Below the pieces are notes generated by a model. The model saw only the letters and a program-made list of their open reading frames with translations. It ran no database searches and was not told where the DNA came from. Shown here piece after piece: positions 47,626 to 62,150 of a DNA stretch of 64,000 bases. Location of the stretch: contig JANTQA010000070.1 of assembly GCA_027625915.1 (NCBI GenBank), positions 10,359,001-10,423,000 of the forward strand. Reading direction: 5' to 3'. Source of the DNA: Anaeramoeba flamelloides (Eukaryota > Metamonada > Anaeramoebidae). The position numbers were made by a program, and so were the translations under genes. The number at the start of each line of letters is the position of its first letter. Positions within the stretch are counted from its first letter, which is position 1.

Positions 47626-48749
47626 TTAACATTTTTTTTTCTCTTTTCAAAAATGTAAAAACAAAAAAACAAACAAAAAATAATAAAAAATAATTTTTAT
47701 TAAAAGGAATTTTCGAGTTTTTGAATGATTTTTGTGATAAGAAGAGAAAATAAAAGAAGAAGTGAATTGTTCACAATTCTCTAAAAAGTTCTTTTGTAAT
47801 TTGATCTTAAAATGCTACACAATATGCTCTACTTGATGAATATTAAATTTCTATTGATGAAAAATAAGACAAAATCCTGATCTTTTATAAGAAGAGATAT
47901 TAGTTTTTGAAAAGACTAGTTGTTGAAAAAAATAGCAAGTTAATATTTTTTAAGGTTATTAAAAAAAATTTTGAAAATTTAAGAATAAACAGCCGTTTTT
48001 TTTCAAAAGTTTTTTGTCTTGAGCTTAAAATTTTTGATTAGACAATACCCCGATCAAATCTAAAGGCACCACTCAAAAGAAAAAAACACGAGTATTGCAC
48101 ACTTCCAAAGGTCCAACAGGAAAGTTTTGCCTTATTTCAAACCACATTTTTGAACAAATTCTTCTTTTTAATTATTCTCATTTCACTTCATCAAACCCTA
48201 AGTGTCCACTATTTTAAAGTGAATAGACTTACTCAGTTTTGTCTTAAAATAAAAATATATAATAACCCATGACTACAATTAAGCTGGTATTTGTTATTTA
48301 CATTTGGTAAAATGGAGGCTCATTCGTATCTTTTTTCAATCCGGAAATCTGTCTCTCACCGATTAATCTTATTTCACCCAAGGTAAAGCATATAAAGTGA
48401 ACCAAAAAATTACAAAAAGAGATCCCGAATAGAAAATATCAAAGTTTTTCCATTTTAATCACAGAAAAACTAAATCAAATCAAACTTGAAACCAGGTTCC
48501 GATCTCACAGCTCATCAACTAAAATCCATTTTAAACCACTAACAATAACTTTAAACGAAATGAAAAAGGAAAACTCTTTGTAACGATAAAAAACCTAAAT
48601 TGATATTAATTTGAATTTTGACAATTACTACAATTTCTTGAAAACTTCTTGTTACTCTTTTCGAAAAATTGTCAAGGGGAGAAACAAAATAAAATTCTAT
48701 GAATTCATTTTTTAAAATTTGCAGATTTTATTTTTGATTGTCTGTTTGA
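47626..48749. other. Divergent intergenic region between XRCC1 and WDFY3
   Basis: Upstream flanks of both genes. The part nearer 48000-48550 is less A/T-biased (for example CACCACTCAAAAG, TCCAAAGGTCCAACAGG) and may hold regulatory or untranslated sequence of the BEACH gene. A TTTGCAG acceptor lies 25 nt before the WDFY3 ATG, suggesting a 5' UTR intron. Confidence 0.4.
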
Positions 48750-51700
48750 ATGTCATTTGTTCGAAAAGTAATAAAGAAAATCAAAACAGACAAAAAAACT
48801 GCAATAAACTTCTCACAGAACTATGTGAACCAACTATTTACAAAGCCAACACTTGAAGAGAAACCAAATTTTTCAAACCAAAAAATTTTCTCTGAAGAAT
48901 TAACAAAAAGTTGGTCAAAAAGGAAGAACAAAAAAAATTATGTTTGTTTTTCTCAGATCCGAAATTTTTTGTTCTTAGTCCAATCTTCTTTTGTTTTTTG
49001 TGTTTAACTTTTGTCTTCCAAACTCTTTTTATCTCATTTTCAATCTGGAATACTTTTTAGAATGACTTTGTAAATTGGTACCAAGACTTTTCTTATTATT
49101 TTATAGTATCCTATCAAAACTGGGAGCCTAACAAAATTGAAGCAAACCAATCACAAGTTAAATCAAAGCTCTTGAGGAAAAGATCCAAAACGAAGTTTCT
49201 TGAAAGACAATCTGTAATCAAAAGCAACAAATCACAACCAAAAGAACTTTTAATTTATACAATGAGAATGTTAATAATACTTCGACAACAAATTATAAAA
49301 GGTATTTCTAACATCTTTTTTTTTTTTTTTTTTTTCTTTTTTCTATTTTTCTTTTATTTTTTTTTTTTGTTTTTTCTTTTTTCTTTTCGAAAAAAAAAAA
49401 TTCAACAAGAACCCACCTTAAGAATTTTCTTCTTAATTTGTTTAACCGATCTGTTTAATGGTCAATTCAGTCATTTTAAAAAAATTGATTCGATCTGTGT
49501 GTACGATAAAAAATAATGGCGATTAAAATGAAGGTGAATCAATTTTTTTGAGACACTAGTATTTCATTTCTTAGTTTGTTAGTGTTGAAATTCCAGAAAG
49601 ATAGTTTTGTGTTTTTTTTTTTTTTAATAAATCAAAACTTTTCTTCCAATTTTTTTCAAAAAAAGAACTTTTGGACTATTTTTTTGAAATTTTTATTGGA
49701 ATCTTTTTGAAACATTTTATTGGCACAAACAAAGTCAAATTTAAACCAAACGTTTTCGATCATTTGGCAGCTTTTGAATTTAGGTCGGTTGAAAATTATT
49801 TACTATTTTGTTGCAATCAGTTTTGTTAGCAAATTGTAAGAAAAAAATTTTAAATAACTGTTTATCAAAAACGGTTTCAACTTAACTTTGTCTACTGTTT
49901 TTTGAACACTTTTTAACAATCTTTTTGTTAATGATTTGGAAATGCCCTTGCAAAACAAGAGCTTTTAGAATTTTTTTTTCTTTTTTTTTCCTCTCTGTAA
50001 AACACACAGAATTAATTGGCTCTTTGTTTCTTAATAAAACCTACCTTTAATGCAAATTCACACACAAACCCCTTGGGGTCCCAAGAAATATTTCTTGTTT
50101 AAAATGCTAAAAAATCTTCAAAAATTTTTTAGTTCAATTTTCATTTTATTAATTTTTTTTTGACTTGCCTCGGAAAAAGTAGAAGAAAGAATTTTTAAAG
50201 TCAAAATTCAAAAAAATGATAAAAATAAGTTGATTTTGGAAATCTTCTTTGAAATGAACTGTTATAAAAACAGAGTTGTAAAATTGAAAAAAAAAAGGAA
50301 AATGAAGGAAAAATTTTGTGTAATTTTCTTTTGAATTTATCAGTTTAAAACCCTAGTATCAGTATATAAGCAAAAAATGGCCATTTTTTTTTAATCTCCT
50401 TTTTCAAAAACCCCATGAACAAAAGATTGTCAGAAATGTAAAAATGATTACTATTCAAACCTAGCCAAATACTTGGTTCAAAACTATAACTTTAAGATAT
50501 TCCAAAAAAGTTTATTTAAAAAAAATGACAAAAAAAAATGGCCATTTTTTGCTTTTATACTAATACTAGGGCTTTAACGAAATGGACAAAGGTGTTTTAA
50601 CCACATACACTTATTTTAAACAATTTCACACAAAAAAGTTTTTCAATCTTTTATACTGGTATTTGCTTAACAGCTGTGAAAACATTTTAACTTAAATGTC
50701 CTTATTTTTCTTTTTCAAAAAGATCACAAATTGCAACCCACTTCTTTGAAAACTCTTTTTGTAAAGGAAAGTAAAAAAACGGAAAATGAAATGAACCTTT
50801 TTTCTCATTTATTATGTAAATACTGTATTCAAGGGATGACAAATTCAAATAAAACTCTTTTTAAAATTTAATTTTCCTTGTCCATTCAAAGAATCATGTC
50901 ACTGTGGGGAAAAAATTGAAACATGAAAAAAAAGTTCAACACGTTTTTTTAATTTGAAATTTAATTGTTAAAAATGAAAATTAAGATCAATTAATAAAAG
51001 AAAGAAATGGACCATTAAAGATAATATGAAGGATTAAACATAGTGAGAATTTTTACTAACACTATCTTTTAAGAAAGGCCTTTTTTTTGGTTGGAGAATT
51101 CTTAAATATTTGTTGAAAATTTTAACTATTTTTGAGAAACAAAGCAAAATCACTCAATCAGATCTCAAATATAAAAGAAGATCTAAATTGATTTGATTGA
51201 AAATAAAATGATGAATTATTCTTTGGAGTTAATTTATTTCTTCTTTTTAATTAATTATTGATTTTACGTTTCATTCATTATTAATGTTTCCAATTAAAAA
51301 CACGTGTTTCACTTTTTTTCCAAAATAAACTTATTTTCAAAAATTGTGACTCACCTGAAATAATAAATTGAAAAAAAAAAATACATACCCTTTAGTATTC
51401 AAGAACAACAAATAACTAAATCCAATTAATAACTCTCTTTTTAATTCATGATAAATACATAAAAGACCGGATATTTTAAAAATTAAAAAAAATAAAATCA
51501 AGAACGAAAAAAAGGTGAATCACTATTTTTGAAAAGAGTATTACGTATTTTTTATAACTAAACTTTCACTGTAAAAAAAATTAATAAAAAAGTTTTTTGG
51601 TCTAATGGTTATCTGAATTTTAAAAGGTATTGCATAGCCTCAATTTTCTTAATGTTTCTTGAAATTTTCTAAGATAACTTTTTAATCACTTGTCTTTTTT

Positions 51701-54700
51701 AACTTTGGTTAAAAAAAAAGTATCAAAAAAAAAAAAAGGAATAGAGAAAAAAAAAACAGTTTAAAGACTTAAAAAAAATAGTATTCACTACTTTGCCCCA
51801 TTTACTGTTATTTTTTTAAGGCGCAATATTTTGGAAAAAATTTATTTTAATATAAATATACATTCCATTTGTTTGAACATCCACTTAAAAAATGAATATG
51901 TATTTTTCAGATTGTTTAATTTTTTATTTTTGTTTAATGCTTGGAATATCCATCTAAAAAACTTTATTATTCAAAAAACAAATAAAAAAACAAATAAAAA
52001 AACAAATAAAAAAATAAATAAAAAAACAAATTCGATTCTATATTTAATGAAAATTTAACAAATGTTTAATATTTTTTCTTTTTACTAAATCAAATAATAG
52101 AATGCAAATCACAAAAAGATATTAATTTGCTAGATTACAAAGAGAACTTTCAATTAAGCCAATTATCCATCTGCTTAGAAATGGTTAAAATACTAACCCG
52201 ATCTGAATCTGATCAAAAAATATTTTTAAAGTTAGGTTTGTTAGAAGTACTCCTCGAAATCGCGAATGATGTATTGGAATTATTTAGGCTATTTAGTTTT
52301 GAACTTTCAAAAATTGAACCTGAAATTATTAAGAAAAATAAAGTGATAATGTTTGATTATGAAAAGCATTATAAACCACTTTTTTTTATCCAAAATTTCT
52401 TCAAAACTTTAATATCAGTATTTGAAATTTTTTCAAATGCGTTGATTTGGAATAATTCCTCAGAAAATGAGAACATTTCAACAATAAAATATGACTATAA
52501 TTGGCTAGAGCAATACAACGCATATAATCTTTTAATAAGTATGTTTTTTTTTTCAGTTCTTGATTCATTTTATTATTTTTTTTGTTAATTTTTAACAATA
52601 TATTACGTTATAATTTATTTTGCATTTTTTGTTTAATGTTAATAAGAAATTTTAAAATTAAATTTGAAATTTTTTTTTCTCAAAATTTAATAAATATCTT
52701 AGTTTCAATATTATAATTTTCAGAATAAATAATAATAACCTGAGAATTATTAATCATTCTAGTAATAAAGACTAATATTAAAAATAATTTCAGATGATTA
52801 TAAATTTTGTATGCTTTTTTCAAAAGTGAAAATTTTAATTTTAATAGTTAATAAACTATTTTCCAGTCAAAGGGAGACAATTTTAATGGATTCATTGCAT
52901 GTGTTTAAAGGGCTTGGATAGATACTAAAAGAAAACATTTATTTTGAAATTTCAAAATTGAATTTATATTTTCACATTTTCTCTTTTTTCTTTTTTCTTT
53001 TTTTCAATTTTTCATTAAAATGCAATTCATTCACTATTTTTTTTTTTAATTATTGCAAGATCAATAACTAATTGGTAAAAACGTGTTATTCTAATGTTAT
53101 TCGAATTAATTAAAAATCAATTTTTGTAGAGAAAAATCATTTAGATTTCTATTGAAATTTTATTTGGATCTTCAATTGGAGATCAAAATGAACATTCTTG
53201 TTTTTTTTCAATTTCCACTAAGAATTTTATTTTTTCAATTGAGAAGAAAATATATAATTTCTTGATAAAATTTACATCATACATATATCGACTCTTCTCT
53301 AATGTGTATTATTCTAGTTATTTCTTCTTTAAAGATCACTTATCAAAAATAATTGATCTTTGAATAAAATTTTTTTGGTAACCTTTGACGGAAACAAAGT
53401 TTACTACTGTGATCTACAATACAACTGTTTTTATTGTTTTGATTTGGAAACAATCACCTTGTTATGTTACGAGTTTGGCCTGGAAGAACTAGAAATACGA
53501 TATTGTTTGAAGTGATATAAGATGATGTTGAGGAGTTCGAAGAACGACGATTAATATAATCTTAGCACTAGAACAATATCATTGTTTGGAGTCTGGAAGG
53601 GGATCCAAAACGAAGAATTATAAATGGTTGATTATTGAATAAATGAAACAATATGAGATGCTATTTGTTTTTTGGAACTCCAGATCTAACTCAACAAAAA
53701 AGACAATAAAAAAACAAACAAATTTAAACAAGTTTAAGCCAATATGTTATTTTTCAATGGCACTTTGAAGAACTTGCTTGCACTTCAAAGGATCTCTTTC
53801 TCTCAATGGAGTTATCGAAAACATTGAAGTTAAATTTTACATTTTCATCCATTGAGGATAAAACTTGGTTTAAAACCCCCCACAGAGACAAACTAGATCG
53901 TTCAACTTTTCAATGAATCTCTATCTCCCCTTTTATTCCCTGCTTGTTAAGAAATACCCGAAAGCGATCAAACAACAAAAACCGTCGTCTATTATCAGTT
54001 CTTAAAGGTGACTAATTTTGAACCATTCCTCTAAAATTTTTTTGACTTGACTTTTCAAAAAAAAAAAGTTTTTTTTTTTTCTAATTTCTAATTTTTAATT
54101 TTATTTTTTTCTAATTTTGAAATCATCTTTATAAATGGCCTCTTCTCTCCTTTTTTCTTTGAAAAAAAGATACCAAACGTTTTTTATTTTTTTTAAAAAT
54201 GATATTGATTTCAATCGAACCAAAACCAAAAACACTGTTTGATTTTTGACATTGTTTTTAAACAAAGAAAGAGAATTCATTCAATTTCCAAACTTTAAGG
54301 AAAATCAATGAAGGACTTTTTTCTTTGTCTTCTATTGAACAAATAATTGGATTACTTGAAACAAATTATTTTTTAACAATTCCATTATCGTAAATCCTTG
54401 AGAAGAGTGATCTTTTGGGATTTATGAGATTAAAAATGTCGCAAAAAAATTGATTAAACTCTTCTAATATAACCTCATCATTTTGAAAGTCGAATTTATT
54501 AGTAAAACACTTCTTATTTTACCTTGTTAGAATTCAAAATAAGAAGATTCGAAAAATTTCAAACGTTGCCTAATAAGCTAATGATTTTCCAAAATCTTCC
54601 CACAATGACTACGATACTATCCTAAACTTTTCGATGTTCTAATCTCCTTTTTATCAGTAGTTATCAAGGAATTATATACTTTTAATTTTTACAAAGAAAA

Positions 54701-57700
54701 AGTTTGAGTATAACAAAAAATACAGAGCAAAATTATCAATATTTTTTTATTAAATGATTCATTTTTCAAATTTTTGGATTATTTATGTTCAACATTTGAA
54801 AAAAAAAATATATTTATTGAAACCTTTAATTTTAAATTTATTTTTTTTTCAGAATATCATTTTTTCAAAGATCCAAGACTTTTATCTCTGAATTTTAATC
54901 AAATCTTCTTAAATCTTCCCAAAAAAAAAAATTGTCATTAATTTTCTTTGTTAACAACAAAAAAGTATTTTTGGTTATAAATTTTTTTTGTGAGGTATGG
55001 GAAAACTATATTTTATCCCTATTAAAACTTTTACTTGAAAATTATTTTAATTTCAAATCACTGTCCCCAAAATCTTATAAGTTTACGATAATTACAAAGT
55101 TTATCATTTTGAATACACCTTATATTACTTTTAGAATTTCTAAAACACAGAAGAGGCTGAATTGACTTGTGAGAAATAAAAATCAAAAAGTTATCAAAAT
55201 TTAAGATTCAGGGTTTCTGTGATTTCTGTGATTTCTGTGATTTCTGTGATTTCTGTGATTTCTGTGATTTCTGTGATTTCTGTGATTTCTGTGATTTCTG
55301 TGGTTTCTGTGGTTTCTGTGAATTGCTTTTTCAAAAAAGAATGAAAATATTTTAGATTCTTTTTAAGCTTTTTAGAATGATCTTTCCAATATCTTTATTT
55401 TTTTTTGGTGTTTTAAAGTTTGATTTTATAAATGTAAGCTAATTTTTATAAAGCTATTACAAAAATATAATATTTTTTTTTTATTCTCTAACTTCAAAAA
55501 ACTTTTTCATAGAACTAGTTTCGAAGATCCTTAATACTTTTTCCAATTTATTGTTCTGAATTCAAGTTAATTATTGAAGAGATTTTGTGGAATTTTCTCT
55601 GAAAAATGAATTAGCATTTCTAATACACTTTTCCTTTGATTTTGATTATGAAGAGCTAGGCAATCTGTGACAAGATATTAAAAAAAGGATTTCTAGATAT
55701 GTTACATTTGCTATTTTATACATATTCGAATACAAGGAAATTTTAACTTTGAGTTTTTTCATCTTTTTTTTTCTTTTTTTTTCAAAATACTGTTATACAA
55801 AACAAAAATGCACCATCATAATTCCCTGAAATAATAAAAATAAATTGCAAAATAAAATAATTAAAATCATTACAAAGAACACAGAAATCACAACAGTTTA
55901 TACAAACAGAAACTAACCTGACTTTTAATAATTAAGAAAATTACAAAAACATTAAATTAAAAAAAAAAAACAAGTAATTGTTTAATTTTACAGATCTCTC
56001 ATCAAATTATTGAAATTAATTAATTCAGTAAATAATTTAACAGTTTGTAAATAAAATTATTTCATTATCTTTTTTAAACCCTATGCGTAAAATCAGTGTA
56101 AAAAAAGTAGTCTTTTTGTTTGTCTAATATTACAAACAATAATACTAAATAAACTTTTTATCAAATTTTAAATTTATCTTCCAAATGTCGAAACAATTTG
56201 AAGTATTAATTTATTAAATAAATCTAACCATTCATATAATAATATAATAATAAACAACATAATAGATTTTTTAGATGAAATAAATTCTTTATCAACAAAT
56301 TATTTTTTTACAAAATCGCTTTATGAACTTCGATATCAAATTATTATTTTTTTTTATCATATTGCCAAATCCAATCAATTAAATATTAAAAACCAAGAAA
56401 ATATTTTTGCATATTTATTTAGTGAAATGATATCTAGACCACCCTCAAATATTCCATATTTAGATATTTTTCATAAATACAATAAAAAAGGAATTAGAAA
56501 TGAAAATTATAAACAAGATTTTTTTTCAAATATAGATAGCACTGATTTATATCTTTATCATTTTAGAAAGAAAAATTCAAAAAAAAAAGAAAAAAAAAAA
56601 TATGAAAAAGAATTTGCTCTTAAAGATTTTGAAAGAACAGTAGACAAAAATAATAGTTTTATTGATAAAGAATATAGTAAAAATATTGAATATAAAATAA
56701 AAATTAATGTATTAAAATGTATTACATTGATTTTAAATGAAAATTTTCTCTTTGAATTAAGATTATGTGAAAATTCCAAATTTCAAAAACTTTGTAATTT
56801 AATGATTTGGATCGCTGATTCCTTTTATATAAAGAAAAAAATAGAAAATCCTAAATTAAAAACTCAAACAACTCATTCTAAGAAAAAAAGTATTTCGAAT
56901 GATAATGAAAATAATAAAAAGAAAGAAAGGGTAAAAGAAAGAAAAAAGGGAAAAGAAAAGGAAAAGGAAAAGGAAAAAGAAATAGAAAAGGAAAAGGAAA
57001 AGGAAAAACAAAAAGAAAAGGAAAAACAAAAAGAAAAAGAAAAAGAAAAGGAAAAGGAAAAGGAAAAGGAAAAGGAGAATGAAAAGAAAAAGGAAAAGGA
57101 AAAGGAAATTGAAAAAAAAAATTCAAAAGAAAAAGAAAATGAAAATGAAAAAGAAAAAGAAAAAATGAGCAAGAAAGAAAGAAATAAAGAAAAAGAAAAA
57201 AAAGTAATAAATGATAATAATATTCAAGAAAAATTCAAACAATATTATGATGACAAAAATAAATCTTTTTTTATTGTAAATTCTCTAAAAAAAACAATTT
57301 ATTATAATGCACCTAATCAAAGTTTACCTAATGAAGTTTCAACAAATATGAATCTTAAAGGAGAAAAAAAAACACTTTCTATTATTAAACCTGTAATTAA
57401 TTATAAGGAGTTAAAATGTAAAGAATTAACAAAATTTTTTGAAATTTTAGAATTAATTTGCAAAGTTAGTATGGAAAATTCAGCAAAGATTAGAATCAAA
57501 GCAAATTCAATTCAAACTTCCAAAAATGATAAGAAAGAAAAACCAGATTTATTAATCAAAAAGAAGAAAAGTAAAGTTGATGAAGAAATTTTTTTAAAAT
57601 TACCAAAAATAATTAATGATAAAAAGACAATAAAAAATTCTAATAAAAAAATCGGATCATCTTATGCACGAATGAATTTTGTTAAAGATACTATATTACA

Positions 57701-60700
57701 TTCTTTAATCTCAATATTTAATTTTGATTATTTAAATAATTCCATAAATAATAAATTTAGAAACTATATTAAAAATGAAAACCCATTTTTACAAATATAC
57801 TTTTTAAATTTCATTAGTAAAATTTTGGATCAACAATCTTTAACCTTTTTAAGAAAAATCAATTTGTGGGATTTGATAATATCACCATTTTTTTATTATG
57901 AGCTTAACCCGAAATTCAAAATTCATAATAATGAGGTTGGTATTAGTTTAATCAAAAAGGTTCGAAAGTTTTTATTTAATTTGATTCAATATGCCACCAC
58001 TATTGAAGATAACAATTATTTTGAATGCAAAATAATAATTGAAAAAATGGTCAAATATAAAAACAATATTGTCTTATTAATAGATTTGGTTCAATTGCTA
58101 ATCAAAATAATCCGATTAAATTTAAGCACGGCAATTATTTCTTTAGAAAAGGTTAACTTTTTTGAAATCATTATGAATTTAATATTAGAATACTCCCAGT
58201 TGCACCAGCATTTTATTCTTAAGGATGGGCAATTGAAAACCCCGATCCAGCCAAAGGTTTTTTACCAAATTCGCTATCAACTATTTAAACTTTTGGGTTT
58301 CTTTTTATCTGTGCCTTTAATTTATACAAAAATTTTAAATCAAAACAGACTATTAAATATAATATTTGATTTCATTTATGAACCCAAATCCAAGATGTTT
58401 ATTTTGAATCTTATTACTAATTTAATTAGAAACACACCAAATAATTATAGTAACAAATGGCAAGTTTTATATATAACATATATTGACATAATCATTGATG
58501 TTAGGACACAAATTATTAATTTAATTAACAAGAAGAACATAAATATGAACAATTATAAAAAAAATGAAAACAATAATAAAAGTACATTTGAAAAAGAGAA
58601 AAAAAGCAAAAATGAAAAAGAAAAAGAAAAGGAAAATGGAAAGGAAAATGAAAATAAAAAGGAAAAAGAAAAAGAAAATGAAAAAGAAAATGTTAATGTT
58701 AACGATGATAAAAATCTAATACAAAATGAAAACCAAAAAAATATTAATTATTTAATTTCCTTGATTTATGATTTATTTAATGGCATTAAAAACACTTTCC
58801 AATTAAAATTAATAAATGCAAAGCCACTTCAAAAATTATTTGTAAAGGCGTCTCTATTTGAAGAAATAATCATATTATTAAAAATTAAAGAAATAGGTTC
58901 CAAAGTTCAAATCATTATCATTCAGGCTTTAACAAAATTATTTTCTCAAAATAGACCAAATATGTTAATATTTGAAAAGCAAGTAGGCTATAAAAAGTTT
59001 GGGAAATTATTATTTAATTCAAGTTTAAAAGGGCAAATAAAGGAAATTAATTTAAATTTATTCAATTTATTAATTAAAGACGGAGATTTCAATCTTGAAA
59101 ATAATTTCATTATTCATAATCCCAAAGCAATTATCACTTTATTTATATTTAATTATAAATGCTTGAAAAAAAAAGGCAAACCCAAATATTTGATTAATTT
59201 ATTGGATTTGTTTATACAAATTTGTCAACGATCCATTCATAATACTTCTTGTTGTTGTCAAGTAGGATTGGTCTCATATTTGGGCAAATTAATTCCAAAA
59301 ATTAAATCAAAGACTTTATCCAAGAAAATTGTCAATTTATTAGGAATTATTGGCAAATATTCAATGAACGTCAAAGAATTAAAAGAATTTTTTGATTTGT
59401 TGAAGCCAATTAATGGCGTTTTTAGACCAACGTATTTTATCAAATTATTGAAATCAATTGAAAAAATGAGCCAAAAGGACCGCGAAGGCCCAGAAAGTTT
59501 TTTTGATTTCAATGGAAGATCAGCTTTTTTAGAGTTGCCAGAAATTGAAGAGTGGCCGACAAAAGGTTATACCTTTTCAACTTGGATTAGAATTGAATCA
59601 TTAAATAATCCAAATATTAGACAAGAGAAGGAAACATCAAAATTGTGGGAGAAAGGTAAAAAGAAAGGGGAAGAGAAAGACAAAGAGAGAGAGAAAGAAA
59701 GGGGAAGAAAAAGAAAGAAAAAGAAGAAGAAAAAAACCGAAAATATTAAATATGAACCAAGAATTTTTAGTTTTGGAAACCAAATTGGTTACAAATTTGA
59801 ATTATATCTAGTCAAAGAGCAAAATCAGGAAGACATTCAAGTCTTTTTGGTATTAAAAGTAATAAATTCCAATTCTTTATCTACAATTAAATTCCCCTTG
59901 GAAATCCCCCCCTTGAAATGGTTTTTCTTATCGGTTGTTCATAAAAATTCAAGTAGATCATCCTCTGGTATCAAAAGAAATAAAAAAAATATAAAATTAT
60001 ATATTAATGGCAAATTGATCAAAAAATTAAAATTTGTTTATCCATTATTAAAAAATTTAATTTACAATAGAATTGGATCAAATTCAGTTGAAAATAATCT
60101 TAGCAATCTTAATGAAATAGTTAATGATAACATTACCATTATCGAGAATAACAATAACAACAATAATAATAAGAATAATAATAATAATGAAGGTGATGAT
60201 GGTAACAACAAGAATAATATTTTAAATCCATTTTTTGGACAAATGGGCACAATCTATTTTTTCAATGATACTCTAAATCTAACCCAAACTGAAAATTTAT
60301 TTAAATTAGGACCAAATTATATGGGAACATTTATAAAGCCAGAATTTATTAACAATGAAGAAATATTTAATAATAATAATACTAACTCAACGGGAACAAC
60401 AACAACATCTACAGCAACATCTTCATCAACGAACACATCAAAAACAACAACAACCACAGCAACATCGACTGGTATCACTGATATGACAAATACAAATACA
60501 CATGGCACTTCTTCTCCTTCTTCATCTTTTTATAATAATAAAAACAGCAATAACAGTAGTAATAATAATAACAATAATAATAGCAATAATCTAAATTATA
60601 ATTTAATTGATACAACTCTATCAAATAAAATCTTTTTATGCTATAACTCTAAGGCTTGCAATGAAAAATTATGCTTTGATCAATCGACAAATATTAAAAG

Positions 60701-62113
60701 CAATCGAAATGCCAAAATAATTGGAATGTTTCAATCAAATTCAAAAGACTTGACAGATATTATTCATTGTCTTGGTGGTATTAAAGTCTTTACCCCATTA
60801 TTCCTTCAAATCGATTATCCCGAGGCAACAATTGAAAACATAAGAATTTATAATAATTTAAAATCACCAAACTTGCATGATATCAAATTAAAAAAAAATT
60901 TTTTTAAAATTAATAAAGAATTATCATTTCAAATTGTTGAAATGTTTTCAAATATTTTAATTTCGAATCCATTAAATCAAGAAGACATGTTATTATCTGA
61001 AGGTTTTAAAATATTATCCAAAATATTTTTAAAATTAAACCCAAAAAATTTTTCCAAAAAAATCATTTTAATATTTGAAGAATTATTTGAAAACTTGCAA
61101 TATATTGAATTAATAAATTCATTAATCACTGATTTTTTATTAAATTTCAAGATCTGGATTTATTTTGATTTTGAAACACAATTAGCACTTTTTGATTTAT
61201 TAAAAAAGATTGTCAAATCACATAAATATAATAATTGCTTTAATTTCCAAGAATTGGTGGACAACATGCATTTATATTATTGGATCACACCGAATTTAGA
61301 GCAATCGCAAACCACGCAGCCAAAAAGGCATTCGGTCAATAAAAGAATTATTGTTGGCAATAGACCGGACAAAAAGCAATTGTTGGAATTAAGATTGCAA
61401 TTTTTAGATTTTCTACAATTGGTATCATTTTTAAAAGAAAACGTCCTACCGGAATTAATTATTTTGCTGAACTATTGCAACTCGATTAAAAATTTGATTG
61501 AATCGGAAGATGTAATAAAAAAAATCCATCAAATGGCGATTATTAAATATTACGAAATACATACATGCAATAAATCAATAGAACTAATAAAGTTGAAAGA
61601 AAAATTAACAGCGATAGTGGATTCCACTAACCAGGTTTGTAGATATGTACCATTAAACACGATCCATAGAATCTTTTTAAGGCACACGCCATTGAAAAAA
61701 AAAAACACCAAAATTTTTGAAAACTTTGATGATTTGGTTTTACTAATACATAACATTTTATTGAAATACCCATTAACCTTATTAATATCTCAAAGCCTAT
61801 TTGCCATTTTAACAGATGTCGAAAAATTAAATTCCAAAATTGTTTTAGCTGGAACTGTTATTTTGTTCCAAAAGCCTGCATTAATACAAACAATTATACA
61901 ATTGATCAATAACAACCCCTCCGAAATTTCTCTTGAGGCATTACAATGGCTAATTAAAATGACAAAGGAAGATACAAATAATAAACGATTATTAAAAGAA
62001 AATAATTGGCAATTTTGGATCCTAAGGAATCTAGATAATCAAGCAATAATTAATTTTGATAATTATTATATTAAAAATTCGTATAATATTCATGAAATTA
62101 ATAAAAATCGTGG

Positions 62114-62150
<37 letters not shown>

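Noticed and set aside
53440-54010. Solo LTR
   Set aside because: The block starts near a TGTTA word, but I found no matching terminal CA, no target duplication and no second copy.
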